From Mucilaginibacter sp. (GTDB lineage Bacteria > Bacteroidota > Bacteroidia > Sphingobacteriales > Sphingobacteriaceae), in NCBI GenBank assembly GCA_028287895.1, contig JAQBOV010000021.1:1-51886 (forward strand): a stretch of DNA of 51,886 nucleotides, in the 5' to 3' direction. Below are positions 17,067-25,729 of the stretch, piece after piece. How positions within the stretch are numbered: position 1 is the first letter of the stretch; every line of letters begins with the position of its first letter. Made by a program: the position numbers and the translations under genes. The notes beneath the pieces were generated by a model, which made no database searches, had not been told where the DNA came from, and was given only the letters and a program-made list of their open reading frames with translations.

Positions 17067-18590
17067 CTATGCTGATCGCTTATAACTTTGATTAGCTGTT
17101 TTACGCTTAAACAACCTTACGATTTGCGCACGTTTAGATATCGATACATTGCTGCTCTCTAAACTATAGCCGGCAGGACGATTATTTCTTAACTTATTTT
17201 TGAATTCGGCACGCATATAGATCACCGCTCTTCCCTTGCTTACTTCACCTTCTTCTTTTACTCTGGTCAGCAATCTTAAAGATAATAATGCGATCAGTCC
17301 GCCAATAATGAAGAAATAATTCCAGCCATGCAGCGTCAGTATCCCAAAATTGCTCACCTGGCCATTGGTGGAAAACTGCAGATTCCACGCAAATTGGTGA
17401 CTTGCGAAAAAATCGGCCATCAGTCCGCCAATCATTGGTGCTATGGTTGAAAAAAAGGCCACAAACATATTTTTGGATGATATATATACCATCGCTTCAT
17501 TTTTAGGGGCAAGTTTCATCCCGATATTACTCAATGCCAGGTTAATGCTTGCTGTAGCCGTGCCGCTAAGTATATGAATCAGCACCAGCATAACCAGCAT
17601 AACAACATGTGATGAGGACATATCGGTAAAAGCAAAGCCAAGTATACAGCATATATACAAGGGAGCCCATATCCTGATAATGGTTTTATTACTGAAACGG
17701 TCTGAATGGTTGCCCCATAATTTTAAAGCCACTATACCGCTTAACTGCCCGAGAATCGTTAACCCGATCACATAAGATAAAGGCAGTTGCAAGGTTTTCA
17801 TCATATAAACAGCAAAAAACGGCGTAGCAAGGTTCAAAGCAAATGCCCATATCGAATTAAAAACCAGCAAATTCCTGAAATTTTTATTTTTTAGCGATTT
17901 TCCGAAAAGTGTCATTACGTTCCCTTTCATACGCACAGGTTGAGGCTCCGGAGTTCGCAATAACAGGAAAACGCTTGCCATGCCAAGCATTCCGCCTGCA
18001 AGAAAAAGCATGCTGTAAGCAGTGATCTCATGTGCCGGGTAATGCGCTTTTACATAATCAATGCATAAGGCCGTTGCAAGGCTCAATGTTACATTTAAAG
18101 TTTGTGCTATGCGGGTACGGCGCGAAAAGAACGACCCTAAACGACCTTCCGGGATCAAATCTTTCATCCATGCATTCCAGCTTGCGCCGGCGATATCGCC
18201 GAATATATGCTGAAAGAATAATAAAGTCAGCAACACCATAATCGATGTTGTCCCGGTAAACAGCAGGGGCATTATACCCACAGCCAGTAAAGGTACACGG
18301 GCCAGCAAATTAAAAGCAGAGGTTACCAGTTTCCGGTTATTGAATTTTTGCACCAGCCACACAGAAAGCAATTGGAAAATTGTGGTAAAAGTTGGCAAAG
18401 CGGCAAATAAGCCAAGTTGAAAATTACTGGCGCCCATGTGGATGGCCATTGCTGTCAGGAATGTGCCGCTGGTAAATACTACCATGGCTTCGGCCGAGAG
18501 GCCATCTGCAATAATCAGTTTTAGTCCTGAATTAAGCTGACTGTCGGAAACAGTCTCGACGGGTTTCAATCTCATACTAAAAAGCGCCAT
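17067..18590 (-). CDS. MFS transporter
   Basis: The 507-residue protein has about twelve hydrophobic segments. Its MFS-like motifs include VWLVQKFNNRKLVTSAFNLL between helices 2 and 3 and LWGNHSDRFSNKTIIRIW at the equivalent loop of the second half. The first 40 residues are cytoplasmic, and a C-terminal tail of about 50 residues is very basic (NKLRNNRPAGYS, then RLFKRKTANQSYKRSA). It lies in the middle of the glycosyltransferase cluster and could export the product or import a precursor. It has no close sequence cue for substrate. The upstream 360 bp separate it from the divergent response regulator gene. Confidence 0.88.
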   Translation of the reverse strand: MALFSMRLKPVETVSDSQLNSGLKLIIADGLSAEAMVVFTSGTFLTAMAIHMGASNFQLGLFAALPTFTTIFQLLSVWLVQKFNNRKLVTSAFNLLARVPLLAVGIMPLLFTGTTSIMVLLTLLFFQHIFGDIAGASWNAWMKDLIPEGRLGSFFSRRTRIAQTLNVTLSLATALCIDYVKAHYPAHEITAYSMLFLAGGMLGMASVFLLLRTPEPQPVRMKGNVMTLFGKSLKNKNFRNLLVFNSIWAFALNLATPFFAVYMMKTLQLPLSYVIGLTILGQLSGIVALKLWGNHSDRFSNKTIIRIWAPLYICCILGFAFTDMSSSHVVMLVMLVLIHILSGTATASINLALSNIGMKLAPKNEAMVYISSKNMFVAFFSTIAPMIGGLMADFFASHQFAWNLQFSTNGQVSNFGILTLHGWNYFFIIGGLIALLSLRLLTRVKEEGEVSKGRAVIYMRAEFKNKLRNNRPAGYSLESSNVSISKRAQIVRLFKRKTANQSYKRSA

Positions 18591-18950
18591 AGCGACGCCT
18601 GTTTCAAGTTAAATCAATTACATTAATTACGGTGCTCAAATACCGCTATTCATTTTTTATAAAAGGCAAATTAATTGCCATCCGGCTCTGATAAATTAAC
18701 TTAAAATCAATATGATTGTGTCTTAATAAAAGTTACAGAGAAAATGAACATACGGTTAACCACATGCAAAATGTGTTAAACACATAAAAATAACGCGGGG
18801 AGAAACAACTTATTTTAAAGTGGTTATATATTTAGTTTTAATTAATTTAATTAATAAAAGAATTTGAAAACAATAAACGTCTTCATATCTTTTAAAGACA
18901 GGGGTAAACTGGCAGTTTTTTGTTTTATTGATAAGATTTGTTTTGGTAAG
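18591..18950. other. Divergent promoter region with a 15-bp palindrome
   Basis: The 360-bp gap between the MFS and response regulator genes is AT-rich and should hold both promoters. It contains the perfect palindrome ATGTGTTAAACACAT (18771-18785) with flanking half-sites (CACATGCAAAATGTG overlaps it on the left), a plausible regulator site. No gene or RNA is recognised. A TTG-initiated extension of the regulator frame from 18864 is not favoured. Confidence 0.45.
18771..18785. promoter_or_regulatory. Candidate operator, 15-bp palindrome
   Basis: ATGTGTT-A-AACACAT is a perfect odd-length palindrome located 165 bp upstream of the response regulator ATG and 180 bp upstream of the MFS start. A partial copy of the half-site (CACAT, AAAATGTG) directly precedes it. 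LuxR/NarL-type regulators bind comparable short inverted sites, so autoregulation is possible, but nothing in the window tests this. Confidence 0.4.
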
Positions 18951-19595
18951 ATGATTAAAGTGATATTAGCGGAGGACCATAACATTGTTAGAAATGGCAT
19001 AAAAAATCTTTTGCAAAGAGATGAAAAATTTAATATTGTAGGCGAAGCTTTAAATGGCAGGGAAGTATTGGCGTTGTTGGAAGCCGGAATAATTCCCGAC
19101 ATTATACTGGCTGATTTAGATATGCCACAGATGGGAGGAATCGAGCTTATAGAAAATTTAAGGTCGATGCCGGGTTATATCAAAACCATTTTATTGACGA
19201 TGCATGCTGATGAAAAGTATTTATCTGATGCCTTTAAAGCGGGCGCGATGGGTTATCTTTTCAGGAATGTAGGGGCTGATGAACTTTTATTTGCAATTAA
19301 TTATGTTTACAATAATAAAAAGTATATCTGTCTCGACCTCTCACTTAGTTTGCTTGAACGTAATAATTTCTCATCGGTGGTTAAACCAAACAATTATAGC
19401 AATGGTTTTTCAAAAAGAGAGCTCGAAATATTAAATCTTATTGCCGAGGGCTATACCAACCAGGAAATAGCCGATAAGCTTTATACAAGCAAACGGACCG
19501 TAGAAGGTCACAGACAGGCGCTAATTGATAAAACGGGCGTGCGCAACTCACCCGCTTTGGTTAAATTTGCCGTTCTGAATGGTATTATAAATTAA
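18951..19595 (+). CDS. LuxR/NarL-type response regulator, orphan
   Basis: The 214-residue protein begins MIKVILAEDHNIVRNGIK. The ATG at 18951, behind a GGTAAG, is preferred to an upstream TTG. The receiver domain (1-120) has the acidic pair E8/D9, phosphoacceptor D55 in ADLDMPQMGG, and the conserved Thr in TILLTMH. The usual Lys of GYLLK is replaced: the sequence reads GYLFRN, with Arg. The C-terminal HTH (about 148-210) reads FSKRELEILNLIAEGYTNQE then IADKLYTSKRTVEGHRQ, a normal DNA-binding domain. No sensor kinase is adjacent. Its place inside the glycosyltransferase cluster suggests it controls those genes. Confidence 0.9.
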   Translation: MIKVILAEDHNIVRNGIKNLLQRDEKFNIVGEALNGREVLALLEAGIIPDIILADLDMPQMGGIELIENLRSMPGYIKTILLTMHADEKYLSDAFKAGAMGYLFRNVGADELLFAINYVYNNKKYICLDLSLSLLERNNFSSVVKPNNYSNGFSKRELEILNLIAEGYTNQEIADKLYTSKRTVEGHRQALIDKTGVRNSPALVKFAVLNGIIN

Positions 19596-19623
19596 GGGCA
19601 AAGCATTATTCAGCAATGCTGAA

Positions 19624-20796
19624 CTACCCGGTTCTTGCTTCATCAAAAAAAGGTGTTCTTTTTTCTTCCACACATTTTACTGCATACAGGTACATCGCTG
19701 CACTCCAGCTTTGCCAGTCCTGTCCCATCACCTTGCCATCCTGGGCCTTTATCCATTCGTTAAATCCAAATTCCAGGTTCGGATCCATCGACAGCTTCAT
19801 CAGTCTGGTAAGCGCCGCAAGTTTTTTTTCTGCAAGATTATACCTTTTAGCGGCAACCAGGGCAGCTACATAAAACCCGCATATAAAAGGCCATACCCCG
19901 CCGTTATGGTAATTACCCGGAAGGTTATAATCTTTATACCTGATGTACCAGTCAGGATCAGCAGGCAGCACATAAGGGAAAAAGTTAGGCGGCAAATCAA
20001 CAGCCAGTTCGCCGTTCGTGTTCATATGCCTCGATTCTGCTTCTACCCAGGTAATAATTTCATCAGCCCTTGAGGGGGATGCTATACCGGAAAGAATGGC
20101 AAGGCTGTTACCCAGCAGATCAAAACGTTCGCTGGAATACACTTTATACGACCAGAACGCATAATAAGGCTTATGTTTTACCAGTAACCCTTCATGCACG
20201 TGATGATGAATCCTGTCCGCTGTAATCGTAAAGCGTTTCATTTCTTTAGACATCAGATCGGCTCTTTTGTGCTGCCCGAAAAAGCGGAGATAGCTATAAA
20301 CCAGGGCATTCACATATAAGCCATAGCCAATCACCCATTGTTCATCCCGCCAGTCGCTGGTAGGCTGCTGGGCAACCATATACCGGTCAGAGGGACTTTG
20401 GTATTCCATCCAGGTTAAAGATTTACGGGTCGCGTCTTCCAGGAAATTGTATTCTCCGGTAAGTTTTCTGAATATGGCAACGGCTAATAAGAACAAGGGT
20501 GTCGTATCGCTTGCACCCCGGTCATCCTGGTCATGTACCAGTGAAGGGATATGACCGTGTACGGATTGGTTTTTTGCTAAAGTTTCCAATACCTTTCGTA
20601 CGCTTAATATCAGCGACTCATTTCCGGATACAGCAACACCTAATGCGGAAATCAGAAGGTCGCGGGTATAAGGTTCCGGATAGCCCCAGCCTGCCGTGCG
20701 CGGAAGCTCCTGAAAAGGGCCGTTAACATTGTGCAATAACACGCCCAATGCCGCTTTTTTAGCTGCTTCGATCTCCTGATGATTTATTGTTTCCAT
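19624..20796 (-). CDS. (alpha/alpha)6-barrel glycosidase, GH100/debranching-enzyme-like
   Basis: The 390-residue soluble protein has the helical-pair pattern of (alpha/alpha)6 glycosidases. Key segments are GWGYPEPYTRDLLISALG near residue 38, HIPSLVHDQDDRGASDTTPL (putative acid Asp), DWRDEQWVIGYGLYVNAL, YHNGGVWPFICGFYVAAL, and NEWIKAQDGKVMGQDWQSWS (putative Glu). This order is shared with GH100 neutral invertases and amylo-alpha-1,6-glucosidases. It has no signal peptide and should act in the cytoplasm. It is the third gene of a minus-strand run after the PIG-L and GT4 genes (13-bp gap). It may trim or recycle the cluster glycan. The exact GH family and substrate are uncertain. Confidence 0.75.
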   Translation of the reverse strand: METINHQEIEAAKKAALGVLLHNVNGPFQELPRTAGWGYPEPYTRDLLISALGVAVSGNESLILSVRKVLETLAKNQSVHGHIPSLVHDQDDRGASDTTPLFLLAVAIFRKLTGEYNFLEDATRKSLTWMEYQSPSDRYMVAQQPTSDWRDEQWVIGYGLYVNALVYSYLRFFGQHKRADLMSKEMKRFTITADRIHHHVHEGLLVKHKPYYAFWSYKVYSSERFDLLGNSLAILSGIASPSRADEIITWVEAESRHMNTNGELAVDLPPNFFPYVLPADPDWYIRYKDYNLPGNYHNGGVWPFICGFYVAALVAAKRYNLAEKKLAALTRLMKLSMDPNLEFGFNEWIKAQDGKVMGQDWQSWSAAMYLYAVKCVEEKRTPFFDEARTG

Positions 20797-20809
20797 AAGC
20801 CATCGTCTT

Positions 20810-21952
20810 TTAAGTGATCCTTAATCTGCGGCTCACTACCTCTACAAACTTTTTTGCTATAATCCTGTAATCAAAATTTGCCGTTACACGTTTTCTTCCG
20901 GCTTTCCCCATTTGCATACGCAACAAGGGATGGTTCATCAGCTCGGGTAAATGTCGTGCAAGCTCATATGCATCTGCCCTGTAATCCACTGTTCGGGGCA
21001 CTTTGAAAATTATTTTATGCTCTTTCTCAAATCCCTCTTCCTGACCAACCACTACTCCTTCTGCCACTATCTTCTCTGCCACGCCAGCCAGGTAAGCAGT
21101 TTCCCCATCCACCAGCGTATCGAGCATCCCCATCGCTTTGATACCGATCACCGGTTTTTCACAGGCGCCCGCTTCCACCTGTAACATTCCGAAACCTTCC
21201 AGGCGGGAAGGTGCAGCGTAAATATCACAGGCGCCGATCAGGTAAGGCATGAAATTTCTGGATGTGATATTAGAGATATAGATGACTTTGTCTGCAATAC
21301 CTAATTTTTTAGCCAGCTCCAGGTCGGCCAGGTTCTGTAGCTCGGTACGCGGTTGCGGCCATACTTTGCAAACATATCTCCAATCCGGAGTCTCCTCACT
21401 GATCATGGCTAACGCCCGCATCATTTCCCGCGCCCCCTTTGATGCGGCATCGCCGCCAATCGTCAATATCATTAACTGATCGGGCGCTATACCCAATGAT
21501 TTTCTTACCGCCCGGACTTTAATATCATCCCTTACATGGGGTATAAAAATGTCCGTATCGCAGCCAACCGGTAACACTTCGATATTATCGCCATTAATGC
21601 CATCCCTGATATACATCTCCTTTACCCAGTTTGAGGTTACCAGTATTAACGGAAGTGCATTCAGTTCTTTCTGATAGTTGGCGATATAGCCATCTGCAAC
21701 CAGCCATGGGATCGGCAGAAAGCCATGTTTTTGAGGATGAAGGATCAATTGGGGCGTATGTCCCCAATAACCGATACCTACCACAACGTCGGGTACAAAC
21801 CACTGGTAATACCATTCTTTTTCATGTTCCGAAACAGAATTAACCGCGTATGCATCTACGCCGATTTCAAGCAGGCCTTTATAGAGCAGATCGCCTTGTG
21901 TAGCTAAGCCGCTGGGTGAAGGGGGATAATCATATAGCACCAATACTTTCAT
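20810..21952 (-). CDS. Glycosyltransferase family 4
   Basis: The 380-residue GT-B enzyme starts MKVLVLYDYPPSPSGLATQG, with the N-terminal nucleotide-sugar fold. The C-terminal domain includes LMILTIGGDAASKGAREM, VIYISNITSRNFMPYLIGAC, and YAAPSRLEGFGMLQVEAGAC with the EX7E donor motif, then EKPVIGIKAMGMLDT. All expected parts are intact and no membrane segment is present. Its start overlaps the stop of the PIG-L gene as ATGA, so the two are probably translated together. GT4 plus PIG-L pairs are typical where N-acetylhexosamine is transferred and then N-deacetylated. Confidence 0.9.
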   Translation of the reverse strand: MKVLVLYDYPPSPSGLATQGDLLYKGLLEIGVDAYAVNSVSEHEKEWYYQWFVPDVVVGIGYWGHTPQLILHPQKHGFLPIPWLVADGYIANYQKELNALPLILVTSNWVKEMYIRDGINGDNIEVLPVGCDTDIFIPHVRDDIKVRAVRKSLGIAPDQLMILTIGGDAASKGAREMMRALAMISEETPDWRYVCKVWPQPRTELQNLADLELAKKLGIADKVIYISNITSRNFMPYLIGACDIYAAPSRLEGFGMLQVEAGACEKPVIGIKAMGMLDTLVDGETAYLAGVAEKIVAEGVVVGQEEGFEKEHKIIFKVPRTVDYRADAYELARHLPELMNHPLLRMQMGKAGRKRVTANFDYRIIAKKFVEVVSRRLRIT

Positions 21953-22653
21953 GATGCCGTATTTTGGTGATCAATCCATTGATGTGCCTCATCAGGATTT
22001 GAAAATTGCCTGAATGCTTCCGCCCTGGGGGTGGTTTGCGCCTCCCAACTGTTTTGTTCAAACCCATAAGTTTCCGTAATGATCCTGTGCTTTAAATCCC
22101 ATAAGGGCTGAGGCAGCTGGTTATAGACAGCGGCATTTTTAATTGGTACCGGATAATGGGCCTTGTGTCCGTCTTGATAGGCGAATGCCCAAAGTTCATT
22201 GGTACATAATTGGTCGGCGTGCCATAGCTGGATAACAGCTTTTCCAATCTCCTCATGCCTGCGATGCCGGGTATATTCCCCATTGATGCTATGTGTTAGT
22301 ACCAGGTCAAAATGCAAACGGGGCAACAGACGAAGTATCATATCTTTTACCTCATTTTCAGCCAGCGATTTTTGTTCGGGCCCATCGTCGAGGTCTCCCA
22401 TGGTACCGGCAGCTCCCAAAACTTTTAAAGCTTTGGCAAATTTGGGCGCACGGTCAGGGTCGCTTTTACGGCACAGGCTAATAATAAAGCATTGCCAGTA
22501 TGGCTGGCTCAGGATAGTTCCCCCGGCCCATAAAGTTTCGTCGTCCGGGTGTGCTACAATAACGGCCACCGATTTTGTTTTTTTATCCGTTTTTATCCGG
22601 GCAGCAGATTTTGGAACGGGAAATTTTGCTGCAGCGAAAGATTTCTCAAACAT
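21949..22653 (-). CDS. PIG-L family N-deacetylase
   Basis: The 234-residue protein has the zinc-hydrolase signature VAVIVAHPDDETLWAGGTIL near residue 30, where the His, the first Asp and the second Asp form the zinc and catalytic site. The third zinc ligand is expected in LTHSINGEYTRHRRHEEIG. The family removes N-acetyl groups from GlcNAc-containing compounds (GlcNAc-PI, mycothiol, bacillithiol and aminoglycoside precursors). A 28-residue basic N-terminal extension precedes the fold. It is the likely tailoring enzyme for the sugar added by the GT4 coupled to it. It lies 13 bp downstream of a lipoprotein gene. Confidence 0.9.
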   Translation of the reverse strand: MFEKSFAAAKFPVPKSAARIKTDKKTKSVAVIVAHPDDETLWAGGTILSQPYWQCFIISLCRKSDPDRAPKFAKALKVLGAAGTMGDLDDGPEQKSLAENEVKDMILRLLPRLHFDLVLTHSINGEYTRHRRHEEIGKAVIQLWHADQLCTNELWAFAYQDGHKAHYPVPIKNAAVYNQLPQPLWDLKHRIITETYGFEQNSWEAQTTPRAEAFRQFSNPDEAHQWIDHQNTAS

Positions 22654-22666
22654 ATTATTTTATATT

Positions 22667-23305
22667 TTATTTGATGATCCCTTTTTGGGTCATATCATCC
22701 AGCACAGTCTTACTAAAATCAGATGCCAGCTTTTGAGCATTTCCCGGGTTAAAGGATTTGGTTTGTGCCGAATAAAGCAATTTTCCTGTCGGTAAATTAT
22801 AAAAATTAGCCTCTAACAAGTAATTGGTGGTTACTGTGTAATAACCAGGGTCATATAATTGGGAGTAGACCGTGTGGTAATATCCCCAAAACCTGCCATA
22901 GTAAGGGCCGGGGATGTAACTTACCGATCCTGGAACGTATTGTTTTTGCTTTGCCTTATCCAGCAAAGCAATAGAGAAGGTCCCTTCGTATCCCTTATCT
23001 TTCATTTTTTGCAATACCGTGTTTTCATCCATGTTTTCGAAAGTTTTGGGGCCATATTCTGCGTAAGCCGATCCGGCATTGATCCCGCGTGCCTGAAAGC
23101 CTGCCACTACCTGATTTTCTACCTTTTCCCTGATCTGGCGGTCTTTGGCGCCCATCAATCCGATCACTAAAATCTTATGATAGCTCTGCAATGCTCCACC
23201 GGGGGCTTTCCAGGAAGAAACCAGCCGGGTACTGTTACAGGCATTAAGCAACAAACCGGACAGGCAAGCCATACCTGTCAGGACAATTAATAAAAGCTTT
23301 TTCAT
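22667..23305 (-). CDS. DUF4136-like lipoprotein
   Basis: The 212-residue product begins with a lipoprotein signal (MKKLLLIVLTGMACLSGLLL, then NACNST) with lipidation at Cys near residue 23. The mature part starts TRLVSSWKAPGG and continues KILVIGLMGAKDRQIREKVE, matching the DUF4136-like periplasmic or outer-membrane lipoproteins that share a TolB-like N-terminal fold. A Tyr/Gly-rich stretch (YIPGPYYGRFWGYYHTVYSQ) lies in the middle. Function is unknown. It precedes the PIG-L gene by 13 bp and may be the first gene of that operon, although such lipoproteins are common elsewhere in the phylum. Confidence 0.75.
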   Translation of the reverse strand: MKKLLLIVLTGMACLSGLLLNACNSTRLVSSWKAPGGALQSYHKILVIGLMGAKDRQIREKVENQVVAGFQARGINAGSAYAEYGPKTFENMDENTVLQKMKDKGYEGTFSIALLDKAKQKQYVPGSVSYIPGPYYGRFWGYYHTVYSQLYDPGYYTVTTNYLLEANFYNLPTGKLLYSAQTKSFNPGNAQKLASDFSKTVLDDMTQKGIIK

Positions 23306-23386
23306 GATAATGAATTTTCAAATTAATTTATGGGCAACAAACTAAATTTCATTTAGTTATATGTTTTATGGCATCTTTTTTTAATA

Positions 23387-25540
23387 CTAATCCAATAACT
23401 TATCGGGTGTAATTGGCAATGCGCGGATACGCTTACCCGTAGCATGAAAAACGGCATTGGCAACAGCGGCAGTAAAGCCAATAATGCCGATCTCGCCCAC
23501 TCCTTTAGCACCCATAGGATCGATCACCGGATCAGCCTTATCAATAAAATGCACTTCTACGGCAGGCACATCCGCGTTTACAGGAACAAGATAATCCGCC
23601 AGGTTATTATTTACATAACGGCCGTAACGATGGTCAATAATTCCTTCTTCTGACAGGGAGATGCCAATGCCCCAGGTTACTGCCCCGAGTACCTGGCTGC
23701 GGGCCGTTTTATGATTCATGATCCTGCCGGCGTCTACCACCGATACTACACGGGTTACGCTTATTTCGTTGGTAAAAGGATGTACCTGTACCTCAACAAA
23801 ATGAACGGAAAAGGATTTGCCGGAGTATTTTTCACTTTCAGGCCCTGGTTTTGATTCAACGGTTGTTTCCAGTTCAGACAATTGGTGCTGTTTTAAAATA
23901 TCGGTATATCCTTTTGCACCGGGCACTTTAATTGGTCCAAGGGCTGCAAATTTTTGCTTAAGTGCCAGGGATGCCTCATGCACCGCCGAGCCGGCTGAAG
24001 CTGTCGTATGCGAACCGTACTGAGGCGGCGCAAAAGGGAAATCGGCATCGGCCCATTCTATCTGCATATGACCGGCAGGAACCCCTAAGGCATCGGCCGC
24101 AATTTGTGTCATCACTGTAACCGAACCCGGGCCGGTATCGGCAACCGAGCAGCGTATCAATACTTTGCCGCCGGCCAGCATTTTTACACTCGCTGATGCA
24201 GCGGCGCGTTCGGCTTTATAGATGCCGGCAGCCATGCCCATACCAACCAGCATCTTGCCGTTTTGCATAGAACGCGGAAGCGGGTTGCGCTTATCCCATC
24301 CAAATTTAGCCGCACCGGTTTGATAACACTCCTTCAGATGGTTGCTTGACCAGGGTAAATTATTAAGCTGATCTGTGGTGGCAAAGTTTTTTAATCTTAA
24401 TGCTAAAGGGTCGGTCTTCAGGGCATAGGCCAATTCATCCATAGCGGATTCCATGGCAAAAGACCCGCTGGTTTCACCAGGTCCGCGGGTGGGGCAGGGG
24501 GTGCTCATGTCAAGCGGAACAAGCTTATAAGAAGTATGCACATGAGCACAATGGTACATCGATTTAGTTGGTTCCAGGATGCGTTCGGTAAACTGCTCAT
24601 ATTGGGAAGTAGAGCCGAAGGCTTCATGGGTAATGCCCACTAAAATCCCATCCCGGTTAGCACCGATCGCAACTTTTTGTATGGAGTAAGGGCGGTACCC
24701 TACCATGTTGAACACCTGTGTGCGCTCCAAGGCAACTTTTACCGGGCGCCCAACCTTTTTAGCGCCCATCACGGCGGCCATTTCCTGCGGCCACATGCGC
24801 GAAGAGCTGCCAAAAGCCCCACCTACAAAAGGAGAATATACCTTTACGTTCTCCTCCTTTAAATTAAAATATTGGGCAAATTGCTGCCGCGTGGTTTTAA
24901 CCCCCTGTGATTTATTATAAATGTATAATCTATCATTGCCCTGCCAATAAGCCGTGGTGGCGTGTGTTTCCATGGGATTGTGTACCTGCAGGGGTGTTTG
25001 ATATTCCTGTTCAACATTTACAGCTGCATCCTTCCAGGCATCCGCCTGTCCACGGGTATAATCCGACGGTTTATCAGGGGTTATTGCTTTAGATATCCGC
25101 TCGTGAATATTGGTATGATGCTCTTGTGCCTGGTATTTTATTTTTACCAGCGATGCGGCATATTGTGCCTGTTCAAGCGTAGAGGCAATCACCAGGGCAA
25201 CCGGCTGCGAATTGAAATGGACACGGTCATCCAGAAATGGTTTAAATTCCTTACCGGCAAATATTGGAATAGCCGACATCGGGTTGTGACCATAACCCGG
25301 CACATCAGGAGTATTCAGGTGACTCATTACTGTCAAAACACCCGGGGCACGTTCCGCAATTTTACCGTCAATTTCCACAATGCGCCCACGGGTAATGGTG
25401 CTGGTTATGACAACTCCGTAGGCGATATTTTTGAAATAATAATCTGCTGCATATTTAGCGCTCCCGGTAACTTTAGCCCGTCCTTCAACGCGGTTTAAGG
25501 GTTGGCCAACTGCATTTTTGAGTGAATTTTCCTTATTCAT
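23387..25540 (-). CDS. Molybdenum-binding subunit of a xanthine/aldehyde oxidase family enzyme (PaoC/YagR-like), orphan
   Basis: The 717-residue protein shows the molybdenum-hydroxylase pattern: an N-terminal hammerhead domain (AVGQPLNRVEGRAKVTGSAK), the cofactor-binding VYSPFVGGAFGSSSRMWPQE, CPTRGPGETSGSFAMESAMD, and the catalytic Glu in PMGAKGVGEIGIIGFTAAVA. PaoC/YagR relatives oxidise aromatic aldehydes with molybdopterin cytosine dinucleotide. Such subunits normally work with a 2Fe-2S subunit (often Tat-exported) and an FAD subunit encoded alongside. Neither is present here: the neighbours are a lipoprotein gene and a divergent HdeD-like gene. No Tat or Sec signal is seen. The partners must be encoded elsewhere, or the gene is a relic. 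Confidence 0.88.
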   Translation of the reverse strand: MNKENSLKNAVGQPLNRVEGRAKVTGSAKYAADYYFKNIAYGVVITSTITRGRIVEIDGKIAERAPGVLTVMSHLNTPDVPGYGHNPMSAIPIFAGKEFKPFLDDRVHFNSQPVALVIASTLEQAQYAASLVKIKYQAQEHHTNIHERISKAITPDKPSDYTRGQADAWKDAAVNVEQEYQTPLQVHNPMETHATTAYWQGNDRLYIYNKSQGVKTTRQQFAQYFNLKEENVKVYSPFVGGAFGSSSRMWPQEMAAVMGAKKVGRPVKVALERTQVFNMVGYRPYSIQKVAIGANRDGILVGITHEAFGSTSQYEQFTERILEPTKSMYHCAHVHTSYKLVPLDMSTPCPTRGPGETSGSFAMESAMDELAYALKTDPLALRLKNFATTDQLNNLPWSSNHLKECYQTGAAKFGWDKRNPLPRSMQNGKMLVGMGMAAGIYKAERAAASASVKMLAGGKVLIRCSVADTGPGSVTVMTQIAADALGVPAGHMQIEWADADFPFAPPQYGSHTTASAGSAVHEASLALKQKFAALGPIKVPGAKGYTDILKQHQLSELETTVESKPGPESEKYSGKSFSVHFVEVQVHPFTNEISVTRVVSVVDAGRIMNHKTARSQVLGAVTWGIGISLSEEGIIDHRYGRYVNNNLADYLVPVNADVPAVEVHFIDKADPVIDPMGAKGVGEIGIIGFTAAVANAVFHATGKRIRALPITPDKLLD

Positions 25541-25729
25541 GATCCACCATCTAACATGTCAGTTAAACAACAGACATGCCGGTAGGTTTGTAACATGAAT
25601 ATTAAAAAAACTTATTTTTTGCCGATTTTATAAAACAAGGGAAAAGCAAACTGATTTTCGCGATGGTCATCTTTTTAATTTATAAAACTATCTGCTTTTT
25701 AAACAGTTCCTAATTATAAAGGTAAATAA

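Noticed and set aside
14290..22653. Mycothiol, bacillithiol or aminoglycoside biosynthesis, because of an MshA-like GT4 and a PIG-L deacetylase
   Set aside because: No MshC/BshC-type ligase, no deoxystreptamine pathway and no inositol phosphate enzymes are present, and the GT4 start does not resemble BshA. The pair only shows transfer followed by deacetylation.
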